From NCBI GenBank assembly GCA_964017155.1, contig OZ024855.1, forward strand, positions 52,784,664 to 52,848,663: a DNA stretch of 64,000 nucleotides, in the 5' to 3' direction. The position numbers and the translations under genes were made by a program. The notes beneath the pieces are model-generated. The model saw nothing but the letters and a program-made list of their open reading frames with translations. It did not search any database and was not told where the DNA came from. Origin of the DNA: Oasisia sp. SBJ-2009. Lineage: Eukaryota; Annelida; Polychaeta; Sabellida; Siboglinidae. Positions 24,514 to 37,936 of this stretch are shown here, one piece after another. The first letter of the stretch is position 1. Every line of letters begins with the position of its first letter.

Positions 24514-24604
<91 letters not shown>
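24446..24604. repeat. (CA)n-(TA)n compound microsatellite
   Basis: About 22 CA units (24446-24491) then a long TA run with a few CATA interruptions; the many overlapping open frames here are repeat artefacts. Confidence 0.95.
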
Positions 24605-24605
<1 letters not shown>

Positions 24606-25077
24606 TTATATATAATATATTCATACATACATATATAATATATCTATACATATGCACACACACACATATTTATATATAACATATGATTCTTCTTCCGCGA
24701 TCCCTCGTAATTAGGATGATCGCTCACTGCATTGTCTCATATTGTGTGTTTGTAGGTGGCTTATTTAATATTCCTAGTTAACGCGCACATTTTCTACGAA
24801 GTCTCCAAGAACCTCTATCTTGTGCTCTGCTAATTACTGTCTGTTTCTGTGGATTTTCGCTGAACTGAGGATTGCGCAAACCACGAGTTGTTCGTGAAGA
24901 TACAGTGATCGTCACGGTATAGTTTTTATATGTAAATACATTGTATATCGTCTACAATTTTTAAAGGTTATATGTGAATGTAATCAGCCATCCGTGACGA
25001 GAACGAAGTTGGCGGTCATTTCAGGTGGCCACTGACAACTCCAGTCAGTTACGCAAGTTAGCGGCAACTAGTCGACG

Positions 25078-25376
25078 ATGTGCTTCATACGGGCTCTTTC
25101 GCCTGGCTCCAGGGCTGTCACACCACGCCTGCCTGATGCAACGTACTCCGTAATAAGACGTTTGGGATTGTCTGCATGCCGTGCAACTTCGCGTGGCAAA
25201 CGGGGAGGTAAGCACAAGCAGCGCGCGATCCAACCACGGATTACTAATCGTTTGGAGCCTGCTACGCGAGCTGAAAATGCAGCCAGAACAAATAATACAA
25301 TCCACCTCGTAAACCTATACTACATTAAACAGTTTACATGTGGCGTTCAACTCTCAGTGTGTTGTCTGAATGCCCA
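25078..25376 (+). pseudogene. LINE ORF2 N-terminal fragment
   Basis: The frame reads LPDATYSVIRRLGL, ATSRGKRGGKHKQRAIQPRI and LSVCCLNAQ. This is the lead-in of CR1-like ORF2 proteins, where RGKRGG...R is followed by a 'CLNAQSVRNK' start of the endonuclease. The coding match ends at CLNAQ, where the 21-bp array begins, so the array replaced or expanded from the endonuclease start. Confidence 0.6.
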
Positions 25377-25863
25377 GATCCCGTCGGCAGCAACAACGAT
25401 ACCGTCGGCAGCAACAACGATACCGTCGGCAGCAATAACGACACCGTCGGCAGCAACAACGACACCGTCGGCAGCAACAACGATACCGTCGGCAGCAACA
25501 ACGATACCGTCGGCAGCAACAACGATACCGTCGCCAGCAACAACGATACCGTCGGCAGCAACAACGACACCGTCGGCAGCAAAAACGATACCGTCGGCAG
25601 GGACAACGACACCGTCGGCAGCAACAACGACACCGTCGGCAGCGACAACGAAACTGTCGGCAGCGACAACAACACCGTCGGCAGCGACAACGAAACTGTC
25701 GGCAGCGACAACGACACCATCGACAGCGATAACGAAACTGTCGACAGTGACAACGATACCGTCGACAGGAACAACGAAACTGTCGGCCGCGACAACGATA
25801 CCGTCGGCAGCGACAACGAAACTGTCGGCAGCGACAACGACACCATCGACAGCGACAACAAAA
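25377..25863. repeat. 21-bp tandem array (about 23 units)
   Basis: The unit is accgtcggcagcaacaacga plus one base. The first half is nearly uniform; the second half carries a variant with ctgtcggcagcgacaacg. With a period divisible by three, several frames stay open: PSAATTI-type plus-strand frames, GSNNDTV-type, and V/A- or L/S-rich minus frames. No start, signal peptide or splice context singles out one frame as a gene. Confidence 0.95.
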
Positions 25864-26076
25864 CTTGTATATACGTCACCTGTGTAGTCATTATTCATAT
25901 AATATACCAATAGAAAGCATTGTTTATCCCCATGAAAAGGATGTAAACACTCGAACTACACACAGAGGTACACATGTAGTTTTTGGCCTTACTTTTTTGG
26001 CAAATTATTTATTCATCACCAAGGATTGTATATTTGTAAGTTGATTTGGTGTGGCAACTAGAAACATTCTACCCGC

Positions 26077-29000
26077 CTATGATGCACTATCATCCTCGTC
26101 ATCATCACGTAGAATGTCTAGGTCGCCAACTAACTGTGGATTTCCACAGTTTTCATTGCCATGACATGTGCACAGCTCTGTGCAACATAAACTGTTCTGA
26201 CTGTATGAACAATTGTTTTTGCAGCGACTTCTACTTGTACCCAATGTTTGGCTTGGTCACATGTGACGACATCCACACCTTCGTTGGCCTCTGAACTCGC
26301 CTTGCATGTTCCGCAAAAGTTGCTTTACGTGGGGGAAGTTTCGCCAACGACTTGTCTTTCGTGTTGACCAGCTTTAGTCGTAAACGGTTGAGGTTGGGAT
26401 GAGCATTCTTCTATCTGTCCCTTGGGTCGTATAACACTGCTGTGAATGCTCTCGCTGCTGATAGGGAAGCTTCTTTATGGCTGGTTCCGAGGGTAGTAAG
26501 AGCCATGAAATGGTCTACCACCTTTTGCATCACAACGTTGAAAACTGTTTTCTTTCCAATTCCAAACAAGGACGAAACTGAACCAAATCCTGTTAGTGAA
26601 TGCACGGCAGGAAGTACGTTGCATAACTTCGGACCGACAGCAGCACAAATCTAATGCACAGGAACAAATGAGCATTTATCTATTGTACTGGTAATGGTGC
26701 CAATTGCAAGCCACATTGTGACTGTATTCGCCATTTTGGGAAAATAGTTCACAGCAAGGACTAATACATATCTGTCTGGCGACCTAATTACTACCGTTCC
26801 CTCAATACCACGTGCTGCGAAGTCTGCATCAGCAATACGAGCATGCAGAAGCATCCTTGTGTCAGCTTCTTCTTGTGTACTGGCAAAGCGTCATTCTTCT
26901 TCTATACCTTCTTCTATGGATTGCACTACCTCACCGTCGGCGAAGCCTCCAACAACCAGAAGTGTACAGGTTGTGTGTATTTCCAACCAGTGAGATGTAT
27001 GACTGACCACATATTCACAAAGAAAGTTCTGTAGTGATTGCTTGTAGGATGGGACATGAGCAACCTTTTCCATGGGGGTACAGGACGTCCACCAACCACA
27101 TTGCTTGCAAGCAGTTGTTGATCCTGCGCGGCGCTCCTGTTCAGTTCAGCAGTTTTCACAGAGTTGTCGTCATCATATCTATCAAACACTTTGACAACCG
27201 TATCAGCTTTCTGAAATCCTATCACAAGTTGTTTGAAATATGACGAGGCTAATGCGTCATATGAACACAATTGACCACCCCTATCATTTGAATAACAGGC
27301 ATGGCATCCCTAGTATACACCTTGGTTGTAGAGTTGTTTTGCGGAAGTTCAGACACTCTCCCGACTTGAGCTTTCAGTTGATGGCCCAGTTCCGCTTTGA
27401 TACTTTTCCGCATTGTACCATCAGCAAGAAAAATATCTATCGGCACTGGACCTATCGGGTGGCCAGAGAAACGTCATCTCTGCACCTCGCCAACGACAAC
27501 GACAGGGCTCTGCGGAACACAATCACCGGACTAATAGCTGTTGTCACAACACATCCCTTGCCACACTTGAACTTGGTCTTTTTTGCCATGTCAGCAAATG
27601 TTTTCATCCCTGATTTTGTGAAGGTGCTGTACAAGCTACATGATTCACCTGATTCAAGTGTGCCATGCAAACATCTCTGCAACCTTTTCTCTCCAGCAAA
27701 TGCAATGCTCAGTAGCGAATTAAAAGAATTATGTGTAGCCCAGTAGAGAGCTTGATCAGTACTTGTGGGTGAAATTCAGGCTCCAACGGATTGGTCATAT
27801 TGTTAACAGCATGTTTGGTCAGAGCTCGCACATGCTCTTCACCCCACTTCAGCGTGGATGTCAATACTTCTTTGTGACCCTTATCTTCAGCACTTGTTGA
27901 TAAACCACTCCGTTCCCGCATTGCTTTTGTATGTTCACTCATGATTTGCCTCGTCAATGTCCACCAGATGAGTGCTGGCTTCTTTCTAGTCAGTCCGACT
28001 ATACCACTGGTTCCCTTTGCATCTCTGATGACTGTTTTCTCTGTGCCCACGTCGCTCCAGATCCCATTGAAACATCCTGGAATGTGCAGTACTGCAAATT
28101 CTCCAGCTTCGAAGCAGCTTTGAATCTCTGGTGGGTGGTTCAACATGTCAAGAATATAGACTGGAGTGCGCCTGGGATAGTTTTGTCTTTCAGCAGCAAA
28201 GAAATATGGAACCATGGTTCGTTGCGTCTGTAGATGATGGCCCCAGTCACGTTCCCTCTCCGCCCGAACATTCTGAAGAAGGATATGTAAGGCCTCGAGT
28301 ACCGTATCCCAGAACTGGAATGTTGGCGACTTGACATAACCCCACCTCTGGAATTCATGCAGTTTTGGCAACAAGTGCTGCTTTATTACATCACAAACTT
28401 CTTGCATGAGTGTTTGTTGTTTTGACTCAGGTGTGTATTCTTGTTGTGCATCTGCCAACTTTCTCCAGACTACTGGTGACACTACGTGTGATCCTACACC
28501 ACGCGACAAATGCAGCAAACTTCATAGCTGTGAGTGTTTCATAGGCGAGCGTCAGTCCTCTTATAGCCCCATTGAACTGCTTGCCAGCAAGCATTTGGTC
28601 TGCAGTATAAGCGACGAAAACACCAGAGTCGACAGGGAAATCCAACAATCCAGCGTCACCCCATAATTTGCCCACACCAGCAATGAAGCATGACAACGTA
28701 TGGAAACCTCCCATACGTAAGACGTTCCCACCAAGTTCACCCAGAAGAGCCCACTTCACTTGCTAAGCAATTGCATGCAGTTGCTGATCCATTGTTTCAA
28801 CAGCAAAGCGATAACCGAGTGCTGCACACATGTCCTTACATCTTCGCAAATTTGTGTACCCGGTGGCCATGTCGGCTGGTTTGGTATCAATGATTGGCGC
28901 ATACGTAACTGCTGTGTAGCTTGTTCTCTTCCGCGAAAGGTTGTGGTTGAATCCAGTCCAAAACGGAATTATCAAATTGGGAGTAATATCAGCCCCATTT

Positions 29001-29365
29001 GGCACGGGTAACACACCCGATGTAGTAGTCTGAGGAGACACCAGGCGATATCTAAAACAGGATTCATGTCCGTCTTACACGAATTCAACTTGTGAAATAG
29101 CATTTCTCTTGCTGACAAACGGCCAGCGATTTCGACTTCTTTTGCAGTATTGCAATATGTGTCGTTGCTGGACAGTCTGCAGAACGTTCTTAAAATACTA
29201 CCCTAGCCATCAAATGAAACATGTGCTTTCCATCTATCGTTCCGGCATTAATGTTGTCTTCTCCTTCGTGGATGAGGTGTCCACCATCAGCACATGACAC
29301 GATTCAGTTGGAATATAGACGCCGTCTTGGAGTGTTTCAATATCTGTTTCTGCTGCACTGGTCAT
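26077..29365 (-). pseudogene. XPG/PIN-like repeat-family gene, full-length but frameshifted
   Basis: The minus strand starts with MTSAAETDIETLQDGVYIPT (ATG at 29365) and ends in DDDEDDSAS before a stop at 26077-26079, about 1,090 codons. Blocks in order: PVYILDMLNHPPEIQSCFEA (28.2 kb), GIVGLTRKKPALIWWTLTRQ (27.98 kb), SGMKTFADMAKKTKFKCGKG (27.57 kb), FLADGTMRKS (27.42 kb), FDRYDDDNSVK (27.18 kb), MLLHARIAD...VVIRSPDRYVLVL (26.8 kb), SLTGFGSVSSLFGIGKKT (26.58 kb) and a cysteine-rich tail CCTELCTCHGNENCGNP (26.15 kb). The order matches the partial copy at 5800-6720. At least four frameshifts and lost acidic residues make it a pseudogene. No terminal repeats were recognised; the nuclease-like fold is inferred. 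Confidence 0.8.
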
Positions 29366-30025
29366 GAATCGCCGGGTCTATGATACCTATTATGAGTATG
29401 TGGGTGACGTATATACAAGCTACCAATGTGTAACTATTGCGTGGTGGCGCCATTTCCAACAATCATAGATTTACAGTGATGCGTTTTGAACGCCGCTCCA
29501 CACACACTGCTTCATCTCGCAGCGCCATGTCATACCGCATTATGACAGGGTGAAATTGGTCTTTAACACAGTATATGACATCTTCACAATCATGAAAAAA
29601 ATGCGCAACCAGTATAACTTTACGATGCTCGCTGCATTGTCAACTTTGTAATATCTGCCATTTTATGGGTGACCTTTTCGAGCGTGTCATCAGTTTTATG
29701 TTTTCATGATACAGCAAAATTATTTATAAAGTCTTAAAGCAGAGATAATGTGCTTTAAAGAACTATATGGCTAGACCATTTTCTCTTTAAATAAACTAGC
29801 TATACAGCCAATTAAATATCAAGATGTTTTCAGAAGCGCGTAATTTCTCAAATGGAACTTTTGACGGTGACCTTGTTTGAACTTGAATTACCGCTTACTG
29901 CACCACTTGGCAACTCTGCGACGGGCCTAATTATGACGGGGAGATGCATGGCTTTCTAATGATATAACATTTAGGTGTTTGTAGCGGGAGCCATTTAAAT
30001 CGGTATGTGGTGATTTTGCCGCTCG

Positions 30026-30092
<67 letters not shown>

Positions 30093-30180
30093 TGCCAGAT
30101 GATAATATGTGCAACTTATTGGAACAATACATGATGTGTTTAAAAAAACGGTGTAATTTCTTCTTACTAAATTGACTAAC
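29366..30180. other. No gene seen; one (TA)n run
   Basis: Contains (TA)n at about 30029-30090. The rest is single-copy-looking intron of the minus-strand gene. Confidence 0.5.
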
Positions 30181-30321
30181 CTTCGCACTTATCGCCAACC
30201 CAACCTGCAGCACAAGAACACTCGTACGACGGTACGTAAATCTTTTCGTCGTTATAGTACGCGAACCCTTCGCATGTCCCGCCATTCTTACAGGGATTTG
30301 GCTTGCAGACGGACTTGTCAA
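30181..30321 (-). CDS. EGF-like domain exon (divergent)
   Basis: The exon of 141 bp starts after ttgagacag and ends before gttagt, giving phase 1-1. It encodes VCKPNPCKNGGTCEG, a 15-residue insertion rich in Y, N, D and K, then YECSCAAGWVGDKCE. All six EGF cysteines are present. It differs from the three EGF exons upstream by the longer loop between the third and fourth cysteines, so it is not part of their recent tandem expansion. In the gene it lies between the EGF array and the PAN domain. Confidence 0.85.
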
Positions 30322-31430
30322 CTGTCTCAATAAAACATACACGTGGCACACAATTACTATTCGGATTGTCCACACTTTGTCCACATTTTGTGTTTACTGT
30401 GCAGTATTAAATACATTTCTCTACTAGGATCAATGCAATTATGTCCACTGCAAATATAAAATATGTCCAATTGTGCTTTATTCCAAATGATTTAACAAGA
30501 TTTAACAAGAGTGTCACCTAGAGAATCAACTCCAGATGGCAGGTGGACAAGGAAGCCCTTTGGCTTATCGAGATTCCAACGTATCTATCTAATTATACCC
30601 CGCCCTTTTGAGGTATATGGTGGAGTCGCTTAGGGGTATTATCGTGACACGCTGGGCCAAAACACAACATTTGGCACCGTTGTACCTTAGGACCATATAA
30701 CACTTTTTATAGGGGGCTGCCCGATGTTAAAGGCCAAGGTCAAGACAAAGGCCAAGGCCAAAGATAAATAATGATATAATCATAGTGTCCAACATCTCGA
30801 CATTTTAATGCTATTTTAAAAGGTTTTCAAAAGTTAATTTATTTACTGATCTTTCCATGAGATGATTATCTAATTTTCATAAATTCAAAATGGCCGATAA
30901 ATTTGAAAATATAATAAATATCGTTATTCTTTATCATAGCAATTTTTATAAAGGTTCTAACACAATGCCATGATTTAATGGTTTTAATGGTTTAATGGTT
31001 TTATCATCTACTAACACTATAACAATGTGCGTATTTCGGAAGATTTCAGGAGACGTTTATGGCTGCAAAACTCTATTTTATATTTTTTACTCTATACAAT
31101 TTGCATAAATTCAAAATGCCTGCAAATATGCTCAACACTATTTATTATAGTTTCAATGTGCAATGAGTGTAGCATGTGTTGTGACTATTGGACCAGTCAA
31201 TTCCTTTCTCAACGTAATACACCTGACTATGACACGTTACGCACATCAGGTGATTGTCATGTCCCTGGCAAACCTCCAGCATGATGCGTTCATAATAATG
31301 TGCAGTGCATTGGACGAAGACACAACGTTTGAACACTGGAAAGATCGGATGATGATTCAGAACAGTTGTTCTGGGATAACATCCTGCAGATTGAACTGTT
31401 GGTCCTCATCTGTGTCCGATAACACAGAGA
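30322..31430. other. Intron without recognised features
   Basis: Includes a short 'aaggccaaggtcaagac' stretch at about 30732-30765 and otherwise no repeat partner or domain. Confidence 0.45.
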
Positions 31431-31437
31431 AAACACT

Positions 31438-31602
31438 TCTCTCTCCCTCTCCCTCTCCCTCTCCCTCTCCCTCTCCCTCTCCCTCTCCCTCTCCCTCTCC
31501 CTCTCCCTCTCCCTCTCCCTCTCCCTCTCCCTCTCCCTCTCCCTCTCCCTCTCCCTCTCCCTCTCCCTCTCCCTCTCCCTCTCCCTCTCTCTCTCTCTCT
31601 CT
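31438..31602. repeat. (CTCTCC)n hexanucleotide array
   Basis: About 25 hexamers, a homopurine/homopyrimidine tract, ending in (CT)n. Mirror-symmetric tracts of this kind can form triplex (H-) DNA. Confidence 0.95.
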
Positions 31603-31639
31603 ACATAGATGTCCAGGCGGCACTGGTACTCTGGTTGTT

Positions 31640-32160
31640 TGCTCTTGAACTACGCCCGACTACCTGTTCACATTGAGGAACATGAAAGCCTTTCCACTTG
31701 AACTCAATTCCACACTGATCTGATACCTTCAAATCAGCACTAATAGTTAGCCCTAAGTCCTTTTCCTTTACGGTAGTATTTAGTACAGTACCACCCATTG
31801 TATATTGTGCGTCTTCATTTCCATGTCCTGTGTGGAGGAACTTACACTTCCCAATATTAAACAACATTTGCCTCTTCTCAGATCATTCGGTCATCTTATT
31901 CAGATCATCTTGTAATTGCTGTGTATCTGCGTCACTTTAAATTTGTCTAAATACTTTTGTATCGTCCGCAAACTTCAACACCTTGCTTGTTATATCATCA
32001 TCCAAATCATTAATATATAGTAAGAATAATATAGGTCCCAATTTTGATTACTGCGGTCCTTATCTCAAAACCGATTTCCAGTTTGTAACCTCTCCGTCAA
32101 CTACCACTTTTTGTAAAATGAACCCTTCACTCATCGTATTCTCTTAACATTGGTACTATA
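31640..32160 (-). mobile_element. LINE reverse transcriptase fragment
   Basis: From about 32050 down the minus strand reads LYINDLDDDITSKVLKFADD, TKVFRQI, then a region with MLFNIGKCKFLHTGHGNE, TVLNTTVKEKDLGLTISADL. This spans the catalytic FADD to the thumb of a CR1-type LINE. The fragment is flanked at 31.6 kb by the hexamer array. Confidence 0.75.
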
Positions 32161-32720
32161 TTCATGCCTTTCAATATAAAGGTTCGCCAGTTTATACCGA
32201 ATTCCAGAATTGCATTCCAATTATATATCATATTTTCGCAGGGTGTTAACTGGTCCTTAAATCAGCAATGTAGTACGCAATTGTACGCGTATATAAGCTG
32301 CTGCATGCGCGTGCAGCAGCGAAGCGTATATAGCAACTTGAATGTGACGTATTGTCCAACTCGGTGGTACGGCGCAGCCACGCTTATAATTCGTGACCCT
32401 GTACTGAACGATGCTAAAGATGGATGCAATACTCTCAAACAGGCAAAGATCAACACGTGTCATGCGCCTTTCCACAATTATATAACATATCAATACAACG
32501 TTGTAAGCGAAAACGTGCCTATAATCATTATTATTTTCCTTCCTTCTCTCTCCTCTTCACTTCGTCAAGGTTACATCGTATTACTATATTGGTGTTATAC
32601 GTTCATATGTTATATGTTGCATAGCAACATGTTGATTAGGACTATTAATTTATTAAGCAAACGATCAAAGAAGACAAAATAAATTAACCACAGTAATTCT
32701 CGGAAGATGCAAAAATAACA
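32161..32720. repeat. Direct repeat partner of 35120-35415, with a 248-bp insertion
   Basis: The sequence from 'atgccttt/cccctcaatataaa' to 'attctcggaagat' is shared with 35120-35415. This copy has 248 extra bases (32228-32475), flanked by a 9-bp duplication AATTATATA (32219-32227 and 32476-32484). Confidence 0.85.
32228..32475. mobile_element. 248-bp insertion with 9-bp target duplication
   Basis: Absent from the paralogous segment at 35.15 kb and bracketed by AATTATATA. It contains a near-palindrome gctgctgcatgcgcg/tgcagcagc at about 32299-32322. No coding or clear tRNA-like head was seen, so its class is unknown. Confidence 0.75.
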
Positions 32721-32779
32721 TTGCCCAAATGCTTTGATAAATTTTCGTTATTCATATATATATATATGCACACACATAC

Positions 32780-33810
<1,031 letters not shown>

Positions 33811-34298
33811 TACATCATGATATATAATACATAATGTAGCATTTTAAAGGACATCTTAAATATTTATTTATTACATAGCAATACTAATTTCTATCAGATA
33901 GTATTTCATTTTAAAGAACAACGATTAGAGGCCCACGAAGAAGGCATTAGATTCCGTAGTTACATATATGTCCTATTGATGGCGCCACTCTTCTAAAAAG
34001 CCATAATACCATAATTAGATATCATGTCAGCATTCAAAACCTAGGGCTAGACTTAGGAATACATGCAACACTGAATTTAGCGTGGTTAGACGAAAGGATG
34101 GAAATTCGTTAATCTGTGACACGATAATCTATGTTATGTGTAAGCTTTGGGACAGGTTGAGGTATGATATGGCAAAATGGTGAAATAATATAGGGGAGAG
34201 GTTGAGTTAGACTTAGTAAATCATATTCGGTCACCAGTGACCCCCGCGTGGTACGTCATTGTTTATGGATCACAAAGTCGCTGTGTCAAAATACTTAC

Positions 34299-34421
34299 CT
34301 TCAGCGCAAAAACGTCCAATAAAAGCACTCGGCACTTCAGTGCATTTGCATATATAACCTGGTTCCTCATTAGTCAATACGCAACTTCCGCCATTTTTGC
34401 ATGGTTGTGAATCACATATAC
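34299..34421 (-). CDS. EGF-like domain exon (copy 1)
   Basis: The 123-bp phase 1-1 exon has an acceptor tgttttag and donor gtaagtat. It encodes ICDSQPCKNGGSCVL, EEPGYICKC and FIGRFCAE with all six cysteines. It holds a 3-residue insertion (EVPSA region) relative to the other two copies, close to the fifth cysteine. No calcium-binding signature (D-x-D/N-E) precedes it, so it is a plain hEGF-type module. It is the most 3' member of the three-exon array. Confidence 0.9.
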
Positions 34422-34499
34422 CTAAAACATTGAATCCAGTTATCATCGAGCCGGTAGTGGAGATTGGCGCGTCGCACTGCAAGTTTAAAGGTTAAGTAC

Positions 34500-35770
34500 C
34501 GCCACCTGACAGACGGTGAACTGCATATTTAGGTCAAACGCCAATTGACGCCGGTCAAGGTCACAGTTACATCAAAAGTATGATATAGCATGAACTATGA
34601 CATGGTCATATAGCGCCCCTGGTGGTTATATGGTGTGGTACTCCCGAGGATACCCACTTTGGATGTATTGATCTAGCGTGACGTCAGTCGTGGTTCTGGT
34701 GTAATCTCGTGCAGTGCCGTCGCACGGTGTTCTGTAAATAACGCTGTGAACGCTGGCCATCCCGTCAGCGCAACGTTTTCCACGGCTGACGTCATGAATC
34801 TGCCCCTCGTGCATTTCCCGAAACTATATTTTTAAGGCTGCTTCGCGACAGATCCCGTTTAATGTCCATTTTAAAACGATCTGTCAAACTTGTGATTTCG
34901 GGGTTGTCGTTATAGTGCATACTACATATATACATGCATATCTTTTGAGTTATTTGAATTTTTGTTAGGCAAAATATGGCCTCATAGGCACGAATTTAGG
35001 TACGACCTTGTTCATCGACTAATCACAATTACATCATACAGATTACATTCTTACGCGTCAGCCATTAATTCGCACATTTCTAACTGACTTCCCTACGTAT
35101 TCTCTGAAAACTCGTATTTTATTCATGCCCCTCAATATAAAACTCCACCAATTTATACCGAATTCCAGAATTGCGCTCCAATTATATAACCTATCAACAC
35201 AACGTGATACACGACAACATGTCTGTAATAATTATTATTTTCCTTCCTTCTCTCTCTTCCTCACTTCGTTAAAGTTGTCTATATTACTTGATTAGTGTTA
35301 TACTGTGATATGTTATATGTTGTATAGCAACATGTTGAATAGGGAAAGAACTATCCATTAAGCAAACGATTAAAGAAGATAAGATAAATTTACCATTGTA
35401 ATTCTCGGAAGATAGAACAACATTGCGCTTTCGCAATGGCCTTTTCAATTTCCTATTTTGTTCCATTTTCATTCTTCACCATCTATTCGACGGATGAAGA
35501 TAAATTACCTAATTATACATTTTCTTAGTTATCCACTAAGGCCTGTTCTTGTTAACCACTTGTCACCTAAGTTGTCACACAACCTGTGTCATCATTTTGT
35601 ATAATTCAACACATATCCGCCTGGTGGCCGGACTTGACATTTCACTTTGATCTTATCTTCCCTTCGTTTGACGGAATTCTAGTTTGAGTGTTGCTTGCGT
35701 ACGTACATGTGTATGTGTTTTTTGGTGTGCGTGCGTGTGTGTGCGTGCGTGCGTGCGTTTGTGCGCGTGT
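34500..35770. other. Intron between EGF exons
   Basis: Holds the direct repeat 35120-35415 and a (GTGC)-type run near 35726-35770. The open stretch at 34626-34814 (minus) lacks EGF or kringle cysteines and is not conserved in the sister units. Confidence 0.5.
35120..35415. repeat. Direct repeat partner of 32161-32720
   Basis: Shares the same sequence in the same orientation as 32161-32720 without the 248-bp insertion, so it preserves the pre-insertion (empty) state. Confidence 0.85.
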
Positions 35771-36027
35771 GTATATGATTTACTATGGGTATGCATAGAG
35801 GAAATTGATATTGAACAATGAATAAAATACCAAAAAAGATCACATGGTTAAGTGGAAAGCTTCTTTTATTGTGAAATTTAGCTTAATGTAATAATTTAAA
35901 TATAATGTTTTTAATTGTACAGGACATTTTAGATATAAACTATTGACTTAGTAAATATACATCATTATATTTAATACATCATATATCGTTTTAAACGACA
36001 TCTTAGATATTTATTTATTATATAGCA

Positions 36028-36100
<73 letters not shown>

Positions 36101-36130
36101 CATTTTTAAATTTGTCATTTTAAAAAACAC

Positions 36131-36196
<66 letters not shown>

Positions 36197-36950
36197 TATA
36201 TGCAACATTTTGGTCTATTAACCTCGAATTGTTTGTGTGTCTAATGCAAATTATTAAAATTTGAGCCGTAATATAGCACCGCAAAAGTCATCATACCGAA
36301 AGGCAACTGACGCTCATTTCTCCTTAACGATTCTGGAATTACTACAGGAAGTTTGTCAACGATTAGAGACCCACGAAGAAGGCATTAGTTTCTGTAGTTA
36401 CATGTATGTCCTGTTGGTGTCGCCACTCTTGTGGAAGTGTCATAATATCATAATTAGGTATCATGTCAGTATTCAAAACATAGGGCTAAACTCAGGAATA
36501 CATGTAACACTAAATTTAGAATGATTAGACGATAGGATTGAAATGGGTTACCGGTGAGTTTAGCACGCTGATACGATAATCTGTGGTATGTTTACGCTTA
36601 GGGAGAGGTTGGGGTATGCTATGCCAAAATGGTGAAATAGCATAGGCGTGAGGTTGAGTTAGACATAGTAAGTCATATACGGTCAGCAGCGACGCTGATT
36701 GATAAGTCATTGTATATGGATCACAAAGTAAGTGTGTCATAATACTTACTATCAGTGCAAACACGTCCACTAAAAGAACTCGTGCATTTGCATTTATAAC
36801 CGGGTTTCCCATTCGTCAATACGCAACTTCCGCCATTTTTGCATGGTTTTGAACCACATGCACCTAAAACATTGAAACCGGTTATCACCGAGCGGTGAGT
36901 GGAGACTGGCGCGTCGCACTGCAAGTTTAAAGGTTAAGTACCGTTGTACT
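35770..36950. repeat. EGF-exon duplication unit 2
   Basis: Second member of the tandem; it carries an added (TA)n (36031-36098) and (CA)n (36134-36190) absent from unit 3. Confidence 0.9.
36750..36863 (-). CDS. EGF-like domain exon (copy 2)
   Basis: A 114-bp phase 1-1 exon (acceptor caatgttttag, donor gtaagtat) encoding ACGSKPCKNGGSCVL, GKPGYKCKC and FSGRVCTD. Six cysteines are intact. It is most like the copy at 40025-40138. Purifying pressure on the exon is suggested because reading frame, cysteines and splice sites persist while flanking intron has many indels. Confidence 0.9.
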
Positions 36951-37890
36951 GAAACATCTGGTCTTGAGAAATATGGTATTTTATCAATTGTGCGCGTGCG
37001 CACAATTTGCCCCGTGACCTTATATGGTTCATATGTTATCACCTACAAATTACCCGCCAGACTTAGCTGAAATATTCAGTCGTCAAATGTGAGTTGAGCA
37101 GGTGACGGTAAGTTCATTTGCACTGGACTAAAGTAGTGTTTGCATGTACTCCTTCAGCACTAGAGCTGTAGTTCCACGTTGTCGTTGTAGCCATCTGATT
37201 TGTCATTCTGTGGTCCACACACGGATAGCCTAATACAGACTCTCTAGTCTAGATCACGTGCGCTGATGGCAATGCCAATGAATGATTATACCTCAATTAT
37301 TAAGATGTAATCTATAAAGTTTAGTATATATACTACATAAAAGTGAAGGTAAGTTCATATCATTATATTTCAGTGTCCAGTGCTCAGGACTTCTTAATGC
37401 ACTTGCCAATTGGTGCGCTGTTATCTGTGTATTCTACAGATAACGGTCATTCCGAGTGAACGCAACCATAATTCCAGAAATTGGTTGCTGTCATCTCTTA
37501 GATTTTTAAATAGATCAGTATGGTGTGAGCCTTTGGAAAGATTAGCAAGAATCCAAAATGTATGCTTAAATAGTTTTAAAGTTACAGCAGTTTGATATTT
37601 GGGACGTTTTTCGACAGCTTATTAAAAATAAATAATTGTATTCACATTTCACTAGTCAATATCGTCTGCACTCTTTAGCCTGTATCTGTGAAATTGTGTG
37701 GAGTAGTTCTGTATAATATAAAGATTACATAACTACAATTAGAACATAAATACAGTGGATGGATAATGTGCAGCAAGTTGATTAACATCATGATTTATTC
37801 AAAATATCACACGCTGGAGGGTTCTCAGACCCTGATTGTGAGCAAAATACACATACCTTAGAACCAAATTGTACATATTTGGTACCACAA
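36951..37890. other. Intron without recognised features
   Basis: No domain, ORF or repeat partner beyond the duplication edges was seen. Confidence 0.45.
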
Positions 37891-37896
37891 CATAAA

Positions 37897-37932
<36 letters not shown>

Positions 37933-37936
37933 TGTG
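37891..37936. repeat. (CGTG)n microsatellite
   Basis: About ten CGTG units at the edge of EGF duplication unit 3; equivalent CG/TG-rich runs mark the same edge of units 1 and 2. Confidence 0.9.

Noticed and set aside
25334..25913. Four long ORFs across the 21-bp array (mucin- or antifreeze-like)
   Set aside because: A 21-bp period keeps many frames open at once; no signal peptide, splice context or terminal conservation favours any.
34626..34814. Minus-strand ORF between EGF exons
   Set aside because: No domain-like cysteine pattern and not kept in the sister duplication units.
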